DNA from: Pyrocephalus nanus
Taxonomy: Eukaryota > Chordata > Aves > Passeriformes > Tyrannidae
Length of the DNA stretch: 64,000 bases
Assembly (NCBI GenBank): GCA_038380795.1
Contig: CM076266.1
Coordinates: 29,710,145-29,774,144, forward strand
Reading direction: 5' to 3'
A program made the translations under genes and the position numbers. This document shows, one piece after another, positions 24,593 through 37,500 of the stretch (its first letter is position 1; the number at the start of each line of letters is the position of its first letter). The notes under the pieces are model-generated. The model did not search any database. It had not been told where the DNA came from and saw nothing but the letters and a program-made list of their open reading frames with translations.

Positions 24593-25035
24593 GTGTTGTG
24601 CCCGAAATGGAGAAGGTTGGATCAATTGATGTAATGGCCATCTCTCTTCCTTCACCTCACACCTTTCAGGGGAAAAAGGCTGTAAGCTGATAACATTTTG
24701 GGTATTTACCTGCTCACCACCCACCCCAGCACCCTTTGAAATGCGCCCATTCCAGGTGGATATGGCTCTTCCCCACTGGGGGAGGCTGTGCACTTGCCAC
24801 CCAGGGTGTTTGCCAATCCCCAGTGCTCATTTGCTTTGCTTCAGCTGCTGATGGTGACAGCTAAGTTGGGAGTTTGCCTCCCCTGCGGAGCACCAGTGAT
24901 GCTGAGGGGTTTTGCGTTGAGCCAGCCAGGAGAAATGTATCAGCCATGCTGTGCTGGGCTCAGGGGATGCAAAACTCCTCCCCAGAAAACTGCTGAATGG
25001 AGAAAAGGGCAGGGCAGTGCTGACTTGTGGCTGTC
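24593..25035. other. noncoding sequence, no feature seen
   Basis: Unique sequence between a CR1 fragment and a poly-A tract. No gene was recognised. Confidence 0.5.
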
Positions 25036-25060
25036 AAAAAAAAAAAAAAAAAAAAAAAAA
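25036..25060 (+). repeat. A25 homopolymer
   Basis: Twenty-five uninterrupted adenines. There is no recognisable retrocopy upstream and no clear flanking target-site duplication, so it is called a simple tract rather than a poly-A tail. Confidence 0.95.
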
Positions 25061-25710
25061 GTGGAGGGAGAAAAACCACAAATAAAATAACAATTTCCTG
25101 AGCAACTTTCTTCTGGGGAAATTAAGATGCAGTATTGATTAAATCCCATAGCTCTCAGGTTGTCCAGGCTTTAGTTTCGCACCCCAGTTTTGGTCTGTTT
25201 CAGTGGTAATGGTTCCAAACACAAGATCTTTCAGAGTAGTTCTTTAAAGGCAGTGGAGGGATGAAGAAATGCAAAGGATTGCATGAAACCCAACCATGGA
25301 AGCAAAAACGTCCATCGATGCACAGCCCTGCATAGCACTACTTTCCCTTTTGTCCACAGGAAAGCCCTCCTGAAGCCCCATCAGCTTTCTACAGTGGTTT
25401 TTGGCAGCTGGTGGCCAGCTAGGGTCCATTCCTAATCCATTCCTAAGGGTTTGAAAACTGACACAGGCCCTACCTGGACCTCATGGGTGAAATTTCTCCC
25501 AGAGGGGCTGAGAATACATGACCTACAGGGATTTCATCCAGGGAGCAGGTTGGGTATCACAATCTAACTGTGCAGCACATCCTAGACCTCTTCAGTGCTG
25601 TGTTGCTTAATGGGGAGAGAAGTGAACCTGTCAAAGCCTTCCCCTTCTCACAAGGAGATTCGAAGCCCATTCCCAGGCTTTCAGGTTTACATTTATTCCC
25701 ACGTTACAGT

Positions 25711-25751
25711 CTTTCCTTTTTTTTCTTCTTCTTTTTTATTTTTTTTTTTTT
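25711..25751 (+). repeat. T-rich low-complexity tract
   Basis: A pyrimidine tract of mainly T with CTT interruptions. It is simple sequence with no associated element seen. Confidence 0.9.
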
Positions 25752-28560
25752 ACTGTAAAGGAAATACTAATTTCATGCTTGGCTTGGTTCTCAAGCAGGA
25801 GCATTCTCCCTCCTGCATCACGACGTGCACTTTTTTCTCTGCACTGGGAGCAGCTGAGCCATTACCTGCATTTTTCTCTCCCTGGGGACGGGGGGACGGG
25901 CTGTAGGCAGTAGGTTTTTATGGCCACCATGGGCCTGTTTAGCACCAGCATGGAGGCAGCAACCCATCTCCACCTTCAAACCTGACCCCGGGCACTGACT
26001 GGTGACACCCCCATGCTGGAACCACACCACTGTGTGCAGCGTTTGAGAGAAAGGAAGCTTGTCTCAGCTTTACTTTAAACCACTTTTCCCGTGATAGAGA
26101 CCATTTGATCATGCTAAAATCTTTTTACATTATTTGCCCTTTTTTTTTTTTTTTTCCTGAACACTGGGCTCAAAATTGTCAAACATCTAATGTACTTGCC
26201 GAGCCTTGGACGGTCCATTTGCAAAAATGGATCTATGCTGTATGTGTGCCAAGAAGAATAGAATATTTATCTTTTTCTTAATTTTTCTGAGTGGTATTTG
26301 TTCCTAACACCTTTATAGCCTCCTGGTTTTCTGAAATTTAAGTAAGTAAGTACAGAGAAAGCAAATGCAGCAGCAGCAGTTTCAGTAGCTGGAGAGGCTA
26401 CTGAAGGTTTATGCTGACATATATGCTGTGCCTATGGCTGAATTAATAATGCCACTGAAGCATTTGTGTTTTCTGTTTTTTTTTCACTCTGACTAGAAAA
26501 GGAAGCACAGGCACACCTGCACACAGGGAGTGTGGATGGAATGTATATAGAATTCATCTGCAATTCTTCCTTATTCTCTGAATTAGATCTCTCTTGAGGT
26601 TACAGGTCCAGAAATGTCATTCAACTCCTCTTTGTTTCTCTCTACATAGGTGAGGGTTTTTCTGTCTGTGGAACTGGTCTTCACATGAGTTTTAAGCCAA
26701 GATACTTTCACTGGCTTCAGTAATGTTTATCTTCATTAGCATCTGAGAGCAGAATCTAGCTCAGACTGAGTAACTTCCTAGTTCTTCTAAGCAAATATTC
26801 ATGACTGCTTGTTATTTTAATAAAAACTAAACTAGAAATCTTTTCTTCCATGAAAAAAAATTCTTTCACCTCCATAATTCAGTGTGTTTCTCAGCCAGAA
26901 TTCAGCTTCCCACACAGCAACATGAACCACTTGGAGATGTCAAGCTGTCTATTCATTGCTCAACTTGTATTTTGGTGCTGCTCAGAGTTCTCAGGTAAGA
27001 AAATACACTCAATCATTTATAGCTGTGAACCACAGCAAAAGACCAGCGCCTTAAAGGAAAAAGAAGGAAGGAAAGAAGAGATGTAGGTTGTTAAGTGAAG
27101 GTGGGGAGCAAAACAGATGAAATTGATAAAGTGGAAAGCTATATTATTCACTCCAAGGCTCCATTTAGTCCCTCTGGCCTGGTAGTTTCAGCAAAGTGAA
27201 ACTCTTGCTGGAATCAATACTGCTATCATTTCACAAAATTACAGTGGTTTGAACAGAAAACTAGTCATAAATCAACTTCATGCATGGACAGGTGGAGGAA
27301 ATATTTCTTGCTTTAAACATTTGGGTGCTTCAGAACTAGTAAAGAGGATCTTGGCTCTCCAAGAATCCACATTTAATACATTTCTTGGAAGTAGAGGCTG
27401 GTGTTGCATATTCAAACAAGTCAAAATAGCAATGTGAAAAAAAAGCAGTGTCTCCATTTCAATCAGATGAGGAAAGAGTGTGTTTGATTTCAGTGAAACT
27501 TGGGTGTTTTGGAGATGGTCCCATTCTCTGATGTTCCCTAGTCATTCCTTCAGACTAGGGTAAGAATGTGTCCTTGTTGCTTCTTTGTCATAGACCTAGC
27601 TTAGATCCCATAGATTTTGAGGGACTTTTGCAGCACATCGCTTTCAGCTTAGTGAATTAATAGACATATGGATAGAGCCTTTCAAGTCATTGCCACAAGA
27701 AGATGTCCAGCCCCCAACTACCAGGGGACTAGACTTGGAGACTGATCTTGTCTTCAGTATTTCTGGAACACCTCCTTAAAGATCCTTCAAAGAAAAGCAT
27801 GAAAAGCAGAGCTGCTGCCCATCTCAGGAAGGTTTCACTAAATTCTTCTGTGCTTTCTTTAATACCTTTAATATTTTCTGTAGTTCTTGTTTTCCAACAA
27901 AGATATATCAGTTGACAAAAAATTATCTGCATGGATGCTGGAAGCTTCAGAGGTATAATGCACAGCAGAAAAGAAGTAGGGAAGGATAGTACCTCCGCAT
28001 CCAATTCCTTGGTCTGGAGTGAATAAACATCAGTTACTGCTCCATGACCAGAGTTGTCTGGCCAATGCATTAAGTTTGAGGGACTCTTAGACATCCCCAT
28101 TGCTGCTGGATCTCCTTTCCACTTTTTCTGTGAGGCAGAAAGGGGCAGCATCGGGGTCAGGGCTGCAGGGCAGAGCTGGGAAGGCTGTGGGGATGAGGTA
28201 GCCCTGCTTGTGAAACCATTCCCAAAGCCTGAAAATATCCCAGTTTTCTCATATGCAGCTTTTATCACAGCTCTGTCTTGAAGGAACAGACCATTGGATG
28301 TGGTTGTCTTTGCTCAGCCCTGCTTGCACTGAAAAGGCGGGTCCACCGCATCCTAACTGGGTGCTGCCAAACTGAGGAGGTGAAAATTTAGCATCTGCTC
28401 ATTTGTCATTTTATCTGAGGTAACTCTCTGCTTGTTTTTCCTCTCAGGTGCTTGTGAAACACACACTTGTGCAATATCTAAGCACTGTATAGCTGAAATT
28501 ATTCACAATGGTTTCCCCTCTCTTGTGCATTTAGTGCACTGAAATTTTCTCCTAATTTTG
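25752..28560. other. unique noncoding sequence, no gene seen
   Basis: Contains a T16 run at 26140-26155 and a short TAAG repeat near 26341. A 179-codon minus-strand ORF at 27729-28268 lacks any recognisable domain. No interspersed repeat was identified. Confidence 0.5.
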
Positions 28561-28980
28561 TCAGATATTTCTGGAAATTGCTTAGTTAAATTTGAATTCA
28601 TTAAAGACAGCAATCATAATTATTTGATAAATAGCATCATTAAATCCATTACACAATAAAATATTGCAAATAAGAGCACAAGTAAATATTTGCGGGAGTA
28701 TTCACACTGTATTTCCTCTCCTGGCATTTTGAAAAGCTCTTTTATTGTCTCACAACAGAATTGCCAAATAGCTACAAATGTTCATGCATCATCTGCAAAC
28801 CAGGGACAAAGAAGGATGCTGCTTAATAAAATTTAAGACACCCAATCAGGGAAAGGAGGCAATAACGTATGATATGAACAGCCAATTGGATGGCATGTGC
28901 TCTCATGACTAACACCAGCCAATTTGCTAATGAGACACAAAAAGTAATCCATAATCAAAAACAATTCAAGTGACTAAGGA
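28561..28980. promoter_or_regulatory. candidate regulatory block: three CCAAT boxes plus homeodomain sites
   Basis: This AT-rich unique block is unusually rich in transcription-factor-like words. Three CCAAT pentamers on the same strand lie at 28842, 28882 and 28919, spaced 40 and 37 bp. The first is a full CCAATCAG of the type bound by NF-Y. Between and after them are CTAATGAG, TAATCC and ATAATCAAA. Several TAAT/ATTA words lie in the first half. Such density is typical of conserved developmental enhancers, but no alignment was available and no neighbouring gene is visible. Confidence 0.3.
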
Positions 28981-29030
28981 TAATAGACACATTTACTCAA
29001 ACTGTGACCTGTTCCTTACTTCACTGACAC

Positions 29031-29044
29031 AAAAAAAAAAAAAA
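29031..29044 (+). repeat. A14 homopolymer
   Basis: A simple adenine run with no recognisable retroelement upstream. Confidence 0.9.
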
Positions 29045-32000
29045 TAGGTTGAAGATATCGGGTGAATTACCTGTGAACAACTCAGTTGGCTCTGTTTCCA
29101 GGTATTTAGAAATATGGAGAGTGGCAGGGAAGGCTGGGAAGTGCCCCAGGAGAGGCAGGGTGGCCCTGGGTGCAGAGGGGAAGAGCCCCTGCCTGAGAGA
29201 TACAGAGTCATACGGAAAGGACTTCATGGGACCACACTGAGGCTGGCTGGTCCTCATCTCCAGAGTGCTCCTCTACTGCCCTGTTCTCATTGCACCCTCT
29301 GAAAAGCAGGCAGAGAGGACGAGAAGTGCCTACACCTCCAAAGAGGTTCAAGAGTGGCAGTGGTTTGGTGGGAGCAGCATCTAACCCTTCATCCAGCTGC
29401 CTGTGTGTCATGCCCCTTACTCCACGGGGTCTGTTGCTGCTGCCCCAGGCGCAGGCACCCACCAGGAGAGATGTCCAGCTGCCTGCAGAGATAGGTGGGA
29501 AGGCAGAGACAGATTTTTACAGCTTGTTTCAGCCAAACAATCACACTTTGGAGCTGAAGCATTAGTAACAGTGAGCAGTCAGGACACTTCCCTAATGCTT
29601 AACAAGTCAGGCTCCACTGCACTGGAACCGAGTCAAGGAGGCAGGAGCCATTTAATTAGACCAAAGCAACTGACAGCCACTCTGCTATAAATCTTGCCTT
29701 GCTGCCTTTGAGGTCTCTGGTCCTCTGTGTCTTAATAGTAAATGATATCTCAATGATGGGAAAGCAGGGAACAAACATGCCTCTGCCTGTTGCTCTGATG
29801 GAGCAGGACAGCAGGACTTGTAAGGGATCAGCTCACAGGCCAGGGTAACAGGGCTTCTTTCTTCCCAGTACCCAAGCTTCCTGGAGAGCTACAAGACAAT
29901 GCTTTAACCGAAAAGAGCAAATTACAGACTCAGCTGTGGTTTTGTGACTGAGGAGGAGGAAAAACACCTTTGTCTGCATGTTTGCAAAACGTCTCTGCTG
30001 ACTTGAACCAGTTCTTTCCACAGGCTCCTCCAAAAACACTGATGCTGGCACCAATGCTGCAGGAGAAAAGTTTTGTTTGAATAATAATAACATATGGAAG
30101 TCCGGAAAAGCATTGGCTTCTGGCCTGATAGTAGTGTGAGATTTCCTTACCCAGTCTAGGCAAACCCTAGGCAAAACCCAGTACCTGCCAAAGAAATTAG
30201 GATAGAAGTGCATGTATACTGATGAAATTTGGTCAATACTGATGTAAGGACTGTTCTCCCCTACCATACTTCATCTAAGGTTTATTAAAACAAATGTGTT
30301 CACCTAATTGCATAAAACAGTGAGCAGTGGGCATTAATTACTCTCAAATTGCAATAAAATTTCATCTCCTGTACATCAGGAGTGGATCAGAGGTAATAAC
30401 CTCCCAGGAGACAGAAAAGATTGACACCTTCAAGGAAACAGATCCCTGACCTGTCTTCTCTTCAGCAGCCAACAGACACTCATTCCTTCAGATCCCATGT
30501 CCTGTCTCCTTGCTAGGAGGCAGAATAATTGTTAAATATTCACCAATTTACATTGCATACTGAAGACTGTCCTAAAAAGCAGCCTCACAGCTCACTCCCG
30601 GCCATTGCTCAGTGGTCTGGCTCCTCTTGGCTCTAGGATGAGCCATGTTTCCCATGCTGCTGGCAGCAGCAGGCTCCCCTTCGGCATCACTTCCACCCAC
30701 TCCCTCCATTCCATGCTGTGGAAGGACCATGTGAGCATTAGAGGGATGTGTGCCTGATTTCCTTCCAGATTCTTTCTCTTCCATAAGGGTTCTTTCTTTC
30801 ATCAGTCCGCCTGCGTCCATCTCTCCCCCTGGTTGACAGCAGAAGATATCCTCTGGGGCTGGCCACTGTGGGGGTCACCTCCTGGCTGCCTCCCAGCTGC
30901 CTCCTTGGGGAAACCTTCAGTGGCTGAGCTGGATAAGGCATCATCTTTACCCATTTTTTGAGATCAGTCAACTTCTCACCTCTGGCCTGCTGATAGACTC
31001 CCATCTCCAGGTCGACTTCACCAAAATTCTTTTCTCAGGCTCAGGCACTGACCCCACAGGAGTGCATTTCAAGGTCTGGACTCTCTTCTGACTTCCTTTT
31101 TATTCCTGTCGTAGCATGACAGCACCCAGATTATGCCCGGGACACTGTGGTTCACAGAGGTCCAACCTTAGAAGAGTATCACCTTCCCCTCCCCAAATCA
31201 CAGATGCTGCCAACAACCAGCAAGGCAGCAAGCAGCAACGATGCCATCCCACTGCTCAAGAGATGATACACTGAGAGGCCACAGGCATAACATGCCTCTG
31301 GTGCCCTTATTCCAGTCCTATTTCTCCCACCATGTGGCACTTCCAGTGATACAGTATTTTGGTGTAACAAACCTACAACACTTTTTGTTGGGAATTTTTT
31401 TTTTCCCAAGTCTCCTTCCCCAGACCAGCACTCCTCCCACACAAACTTCATTTTTGCTTTTCTCCTAAAGTCATTCCTCTGAATTTTAGGAACTTAGGAG
31501 AGCTTCCACCGGCTGAAGACAGGAGGTATTTGCTCATCACCCACTGCCATGGCTGCTGGCACTCACCTACCCTTCAGCTCCTTCCCACAGTATCCTTCCA
31601 GCTCATAGAGCTTTCCAAGTGCTTTCTCCTCCCATGCTGCTGCCCTCAAAGCTCCCCTCTACAGCCTTGGACCCTTCTCTGTCCCTTCCCACTCTTCCCC
31701 ATGCTTCTGAGTCACACTCACTCCACTCTGGTGCTGACCGATCCAGCATATCGGGAATTATCTCTTCAAGTCACTGAGTCACTGTTTAAATATGATATTA
31801 AATTTTCCTTTCAACCTTTAGCCTGTGCATTCCTCATCCCATAAAGCATTCAGTAGATACAGTGCATTCAGGCTGATATAAATATATGTATATGAAGGAG
31901 GGGTATGTCGTTGCAATGCATAAACCATCATCTCTTGCCATCTCTCACTGCATTTTTTTCCTGCTTGTTCACCATCAGCCTTATACAAAATGCTTTGCCA

Positions 32001-33670
32001 TCAGCATGTGGGTTAAACCATAACCTTTTAAGGCAAGCCCTCTACCTTTTTGAATTCCTGAAGCAATATGTGCCTAATGCTACTATATCCATCTATGCAG
32101 GGGACATTGCCATAGTACCTGCTGGAGGCACATGGGGAATTAGGAAAACTTCCTTAAGCACCACTGGAAAAACAGCCTGAGCACTTGCCTTGAGGCTTTG
32201 GCCAGTCCTAGCTGGGGTAGGTTAACCCACTCCTCAAGATGCAGTGTCATGAAAAAAATTAAGTATTGCAAGAAGGCAGGGAGATGGGGTGGAAGCAGCC
32301 AGGGGAAGGGCTGCCAAGATCTAGCTCAATAGGCAGGACCACCTCAACGCTCCTGCGCAAGGTGGTAGAGAAGCATCAGTGGGGGCCTTAGAACCATGCA
32401 AAGGGTAAGGCACAGGGACTCAGGGACTTCTTATGTTGTGATGCCTGCTGCTTCCCAATGATTTTTATCCCATTTCCCTGACATAAAGCATGGTAAAGCC
32501 CTTGAAGCAACTGAACAGCCCAGGACAGACTTTCTGAAGTGACAACTGTTCAGTCCAGCCCAACATTAAAATATGGCATGTAAAGCAGTGGTAACGGTGG
32601 CCTGCTGGGAAAATCACAGCCAAAGACACTGCATCAAAATCTTCAGGGACAAAACTACTTTCCCACCATTTTCTACAGCTGGCCTCATGCTTTAAAGTGA
32701 TAAACTGTTTTCCCTGCAAATGTCCACAAACAGCCAGGCTTCAAGTGAAGACAGACATCTTGCCAGTATTATCCAGAGACAGAGGGAGGCAAGGCTCTGC
32801 TAGCTCTGGCACAGCAGGGCACTGCCAGGAGGCCACACCACAGCATCTCAGATGGTTTCAACCTTCTCTCGATATCAAAATTTAATAGGGCAGTAATCAC
32901 AGGGGTGCTGGCCAGACCACAGCTCTCGTAAATGGTGTCAGCATTTCCCGGAGGTACAGCAGAAGACAGTCCAAGGAATTTCCCAACAGACAAGCCATTT
33001 TGAGATGAATTTTGGATGGGATGACCACCATTTCCAGACCTATTTTCTTTCAGGGATGAGGAGGGCGTCCTCCAGTTTTTCTCCTGGCTGTCCCCTCCCC
33101 ACTTAGCCCTCTGAAGGTGCACACATCTGTAGTTACTAGTTTTGCCCAGCGTTAGGGCATAGGGCATCCATCTTTTGCACACAGTCAAAGCGTGGCTCCA
33201 GCAAGCATTAATTTTTATTTTTGGAGCTTACTCTCCCTGGGAGGCCTGAAAGCCTCCCCCACTGTGGTACACAAGGTGGTAAACAAGTGGGGAAAGCCTA
33301 GGCAAGCAGGTGCTCTTCTCTTGTCTGATGATTTGAAACAGCATAGACAGTGCTGGCATGTATCTGAAGCACAATCATTACATTTCCATAACTTTATCTG
33401 CAGAGGACATAGGAGTTACAATGCAATCAGTGCTATACAGTTTAAAGTGTAGCTGAGATGTATTATAAAGTCAGCTGCAGCAAAGAACATATGGTACAGC
33501 TTGCCACCCCACTATAGTATTTCTTCAAAAGACATTTTTCTTACAAAAACTAAGACATTATCAGTCAAATTATAAGTAACCCATTTCCATTTATAGCGTA
33601 CAGTCTACCCTCTGAGTCACACACAAGATCGGCAATAGCAGCTGTGAGACTTCTAAAAGTTTGGTTTTGG
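29045..33670. other. unique noncoding sequence, no gene seen
   Basis: ORFs up to 144 codons (for example 29833-30267 minus, 32769-33188 minus) overlap others and have no family signature. I recognised no repeat, RNA gene or motif cluster in this stretch. Confidence 0.5.
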
Positions 33671-33698
33671 TTTTTATTTTATTTTATTTTATTTTTAT
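33671..33698 (+). repeat. (TTTTA)n microsatellite
   Basis: Five or so TTTTA-like units with slight interruptions. Simple sequence. Confidence 0.9.
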
Positions 33699-34000
33699 AC
33701 TCTTGATTCTGAAAATGTTTCTGCTTGAGTGGTGAAGTCTTCCCTCATCTCCGTTGTGAAAGCTAAGCATCATCGTGGCTATCCCTTACCTTGCTCAGGT
33801 GGGCGGCTTGCAATGCTTGGTGCTTTTCCAGCCATGGTGGTGCCTGGAAGAACACATGGGATGTGCCTAAACTGGGGCCCATAGCAGATACCTCCCTACC
33901 TAGTGCAACACAAGAAACATTTCTGCTGTGGTTGGGTTGATTTAGCACCAAATCAGAGATTCGGGAGAAATCCCCAGAAACCATGTGTTATTTACCACTG

Positions 34001-34579
34001 TGTCATGGTTTACCCCTGGACAGCAGTCAAGCACCACACAGCTGTTTGCTCACTCCCCTACCAGAGGGATCAGGGAAAGAATTGGTAAGAAAAGGTAAAC
34101 CTCGTGGGTTGAGATAAAGACAGTTTAATAGGCAAAGCAAAAGCCACACACCCAAGCAAAGCACCCAAGCAAAGCAAATCAAGGAATTAGTTCACTGCTT
34201 CCCATAGGCAGGAAGGTGTTCAGCCATCTCCAGGAAAACAGGTTTGCATCACATCTAATGGTTGCTTGGGAAGACAAATGCCATCACACCAAACATAACC
34301 CCCTTCCTCCTTCCCCCCACCTTATATGCTGAGCATATGGCATGGAATATCCCAGTGGGGGGCAGCTGTTCCACCTGTGTCCCCTCCCAACTTCTTATAC
34401 AACTCCAGCCTATTTGTGGGTGTAAGAAGCAGAAGAGACTTTGACTCTGTGCAAGACCTGCTCAGCAATAACAAAAACATCCCTGAATTATTAACTCTGT
34501 GTTAAACCCAAATCCAAAACAAGACCCCATACTAGCTGTTGTGAAGAAAATTAACTCTACCTCAGCCAAAACCAGCACA
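34001..34579 (+). mobile_element. solo LTR of an endogenous retrovirus (passerine TguLTR5-like)
   Basis: The segment begins TGTCATGGTT and ends AGCCAAAACCAGCACA, giving the TG...CA termini of a retroviral LTR. The overall sequence is one I recognise as a very common songbird LTR: the GACAGTTTAATAGGCAAAGC block, the CAGCCATCTCCAGGAAA block, the TTATATGCTGAGCATATGG TATA-like region and the CAGCAATAACAAAAACATC block. No second LTR, primer-binding site or internal gag/pol/env sequence flanks it, so it is a solo LTR left by recombination. The 5 bases on each side (CACTG and GTCTG) match at only 3 positions, so the target-site duplication is decayed or misplaced. The family name is from memory, and the plus orientation rests on the TATA-like box. 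Confidence 0.75.
34151..34176. repeat. 13-bp perfect tandem duplication inside the LTR
   Basis: CCCAAGCAAAGCA occurs twice in direct succession. It is probably a slippage variant within this LTR copy. Confidence 0.9.
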
Positions 34580-37500
34580 GTCTGTTACTGAATCCTTCCT
34601 ACTATTACCTGCGTTACTTAAATGAACAAAGTCTCCCTTTCCCCTCAGGACCAGAAGTGCTCTTTGTGATGCTCAGCAAGACTTTGGCACCTCTTAACAT
34701 GGAACTGCTTTCATTTATAACATGTTTGGTGTTTGCTCTTATTCCAATGTGTTTTCATTTAAAAGTCACTCTTAAGGATTTCCCTGCAAAGAAAAAAGGT
34801 CAAGGTTCTTTCCTTGGGGAAGGAGGGCAAGAGGAAGGTCAGGAAAAGATTTAATCAAATAAATAACCAGCTGAATTGTCAGGAAAGTATTGAAGCAGAG
34901 CAGATGGACTGTGTTTGCAAGCTCATTTGCATCACGAATACTTTGGCATCTCCCAGATTCTACATAAACCTTCTCCTTAATATTTTGTTACTTTACAATC
35001 ACCTTTGTGCTCCCTTGCACACAGACACACTTTTCAAACAGATCAAATTCAGAACTAGTGAAAAATGATGCAACTACAGTAAAGAAGGCTTGTATATTTA
35101 AGAGGATGAAATCAGTGTCTGTGACTGTCACATGTAGCCCCAGAGCAATATCCCACTGGGTGTATTTAATAAGGGAATTTTTATCCAAAGCTTGCCTGTA
35201 TCTTCCGTCAAACTGGGGTCTGAAGTTTCAGTCCCACACCATTTGAGGAGGGATCTCTATTGTTTCCACTAAAAAACCCCAAAGCAACAATATTTCCTGT
35301 TTAAAATATTGAAATAAGATTTAGCATAAGGAAAAATGTTATGGAATCTATGATGTCTCATGGTGGAGATAAAAACTATGAAGAAGCACCTGAAAGAGGA
35401 TTTCAAGTCCACACTGCAACATTTTGCTCATTCCATCCGTGTTCTCTTTTCAAGTTGAATCAGCAGAATTAAATTCCTGAATAATACTGGAGTGGCCAAG
35501 GATGTCCATCCAAAGACCTACATGCTGCAAAGTTTACCCTCATAAAACTAACTGGAAAGAGATGGTAACCTGAGCCACAGCCTCTCAGGGTGTTTGTGAT
35601 GCCTATCTGCTGCTGCATAAAGACAACAGAGAAAGAAAATCTCACAGCTGCAAGTTGCATGCTGTGACTGTGTTCATGCTTTACACTGCTGCAGGGTGTC
35701 TGCGTAGGGATCTGTGCCTCTCACTCTGCCCAAGAATAATGACTGCAACACACCTTGCTGCAGCCATTCATTAGTTTTCTGTTAAGAAAGTACTCCGTGG
35801 CAAACTTGGCTGCTTTTCAGTACAAAAAATTTCATTGTGTGATTCACTAATTCAGTAAGTTCCCAAAAAAATAAGTCTTTCTTTCCTGGGAAGAGGGGTG
35901 TCTGGTCTTCATCTTGGCCAGCTTTTAACTTTTCTAGAAGAGAAGCTGAGGAATTATTTTTGCACTTGCTTGTGAGAAGAACTGCATTGAGTTTAGGATA
36001 ATCCCCTCATGTGAGCTACTTTTCCCAAGAAAATAATGATGCTTGGATGCAAAGTCCCATGTCCCGGGCTTAATAACTCAAGTCTCAAATGAGATCATAC
36101 TGATTTTGTACAAGTGTACCAGCATCCAAGTCTGACTTCAAGGGAGGAAAAAACTGCAGAAAGTACCATAACCTGAGCTGTGCACACAAACTGGTAGAGA
36201 AAATGGATCTTGAACCAAAAGGTTCTCCCTTGCCCCCAGTCTGTGAGAGCCTCTAACAGGGCAGTGCCCTGAGGCTTGGGTGCCAAAGCAAAGGTCCAAG
36301 ACAGTCCTGACAGATCCACCTACCCAGGACAACTTTGTACCAACCCAGCTCAGCATTCTGAGCACTGTAACCTCCCAGAAGGGTGAAGAATTTATCAGGA
36401 ATGGGCCCAGGGATGGTCCAGGACACAGGGCTGAAGTCTCTCACTCCTCGCACACTTGTTTCCCTTGGGCTGCTTTCCACTCAGGCTGTTTGCTTTGATA
36501 GCTCAAGCAGTTGCCTCCTTCCACTGCAAGAGTAATCAGTGTATTTCTATTTGCAGACTTCTGGACGCAAGTTCTTCACATGGCTGTTCCCAATTAGTTC
36601 TCTTGCAAAGGAAGGGAGACAATATAATGAATAAATCTATTTTGAGGAATGCTGTTTTAATTGAAATATTTGCTGCTGTTGTAGCCATTGGATTAACAGA
36701 GCAGATCTTTGATTGCAAAGAGATTAGGTTACTTTGTATCTGCAGAATGGAAGTGAAAGGGGTAATTGGAATCTATAAAGAGAGGAAAAAAGGCATAGCA
36801 ACTCCAGCATCACAAACGGGGAGCAAGTTTTGCACTGCTATTGGCACATGCTATTGTCACACTGAAGTAGGTGCTTGAAATAAAAGCAGCCCTCACTGCA
36901 GATATTCCTGTCTTGCACTTAGGCTGGTATGTGCCCATTGTCCTCTGGTCTTCAAACAAAGAAGAGCTACACTTGATGAAAGTTCCTCTCCATATTGGCA
37001 AAATAAATTTGTGCTAAGCCTTTCCAACTTCTACTTACACAAATCTAAAAGCACATGCGAAAAAACCCTGTTATGCCTTCTCCAAGAGTAAAAACTCTAT
37101 CCTTGCTTCCGTGGCTTGCCAGCTTGTGACTAGTGTATGTTCCTTCAGCTGAATAGACTTTGGGGGGATTTACACCACATGAGAACCTGAGCCTGTGAGC
37201 TCACGCTTGGTTGCAGCAATCACTACAGAGAGCCGGGCTTGACTCTGCTATGCAAAGTGTTTTATAACTGGGTATGGTGCAATCATCCAGAGGTTTGGCC
37301 CCTGTTGTATAAAGTCAGGCTGTGCTGCCCTTCACGACCTGAAGCCCAAGCTCAGAGGGGTCTGCCTCACTCGTGCGGGAGAAGTCTTTCCTTCTTTTTT
37401 TTCCTTTGGTCTTTTTTTATTCTTCCCTTTAGCAGACAGAAGACTTCTTCATTTCCCATTCCTGCTTACTGAATTATTCATCAGATATGTTCCACTGGTA

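Noticed and set aside
27729..28268. 179-codon minus-strand ORF
   Set aside because: No domain-like pattern and no splice context.
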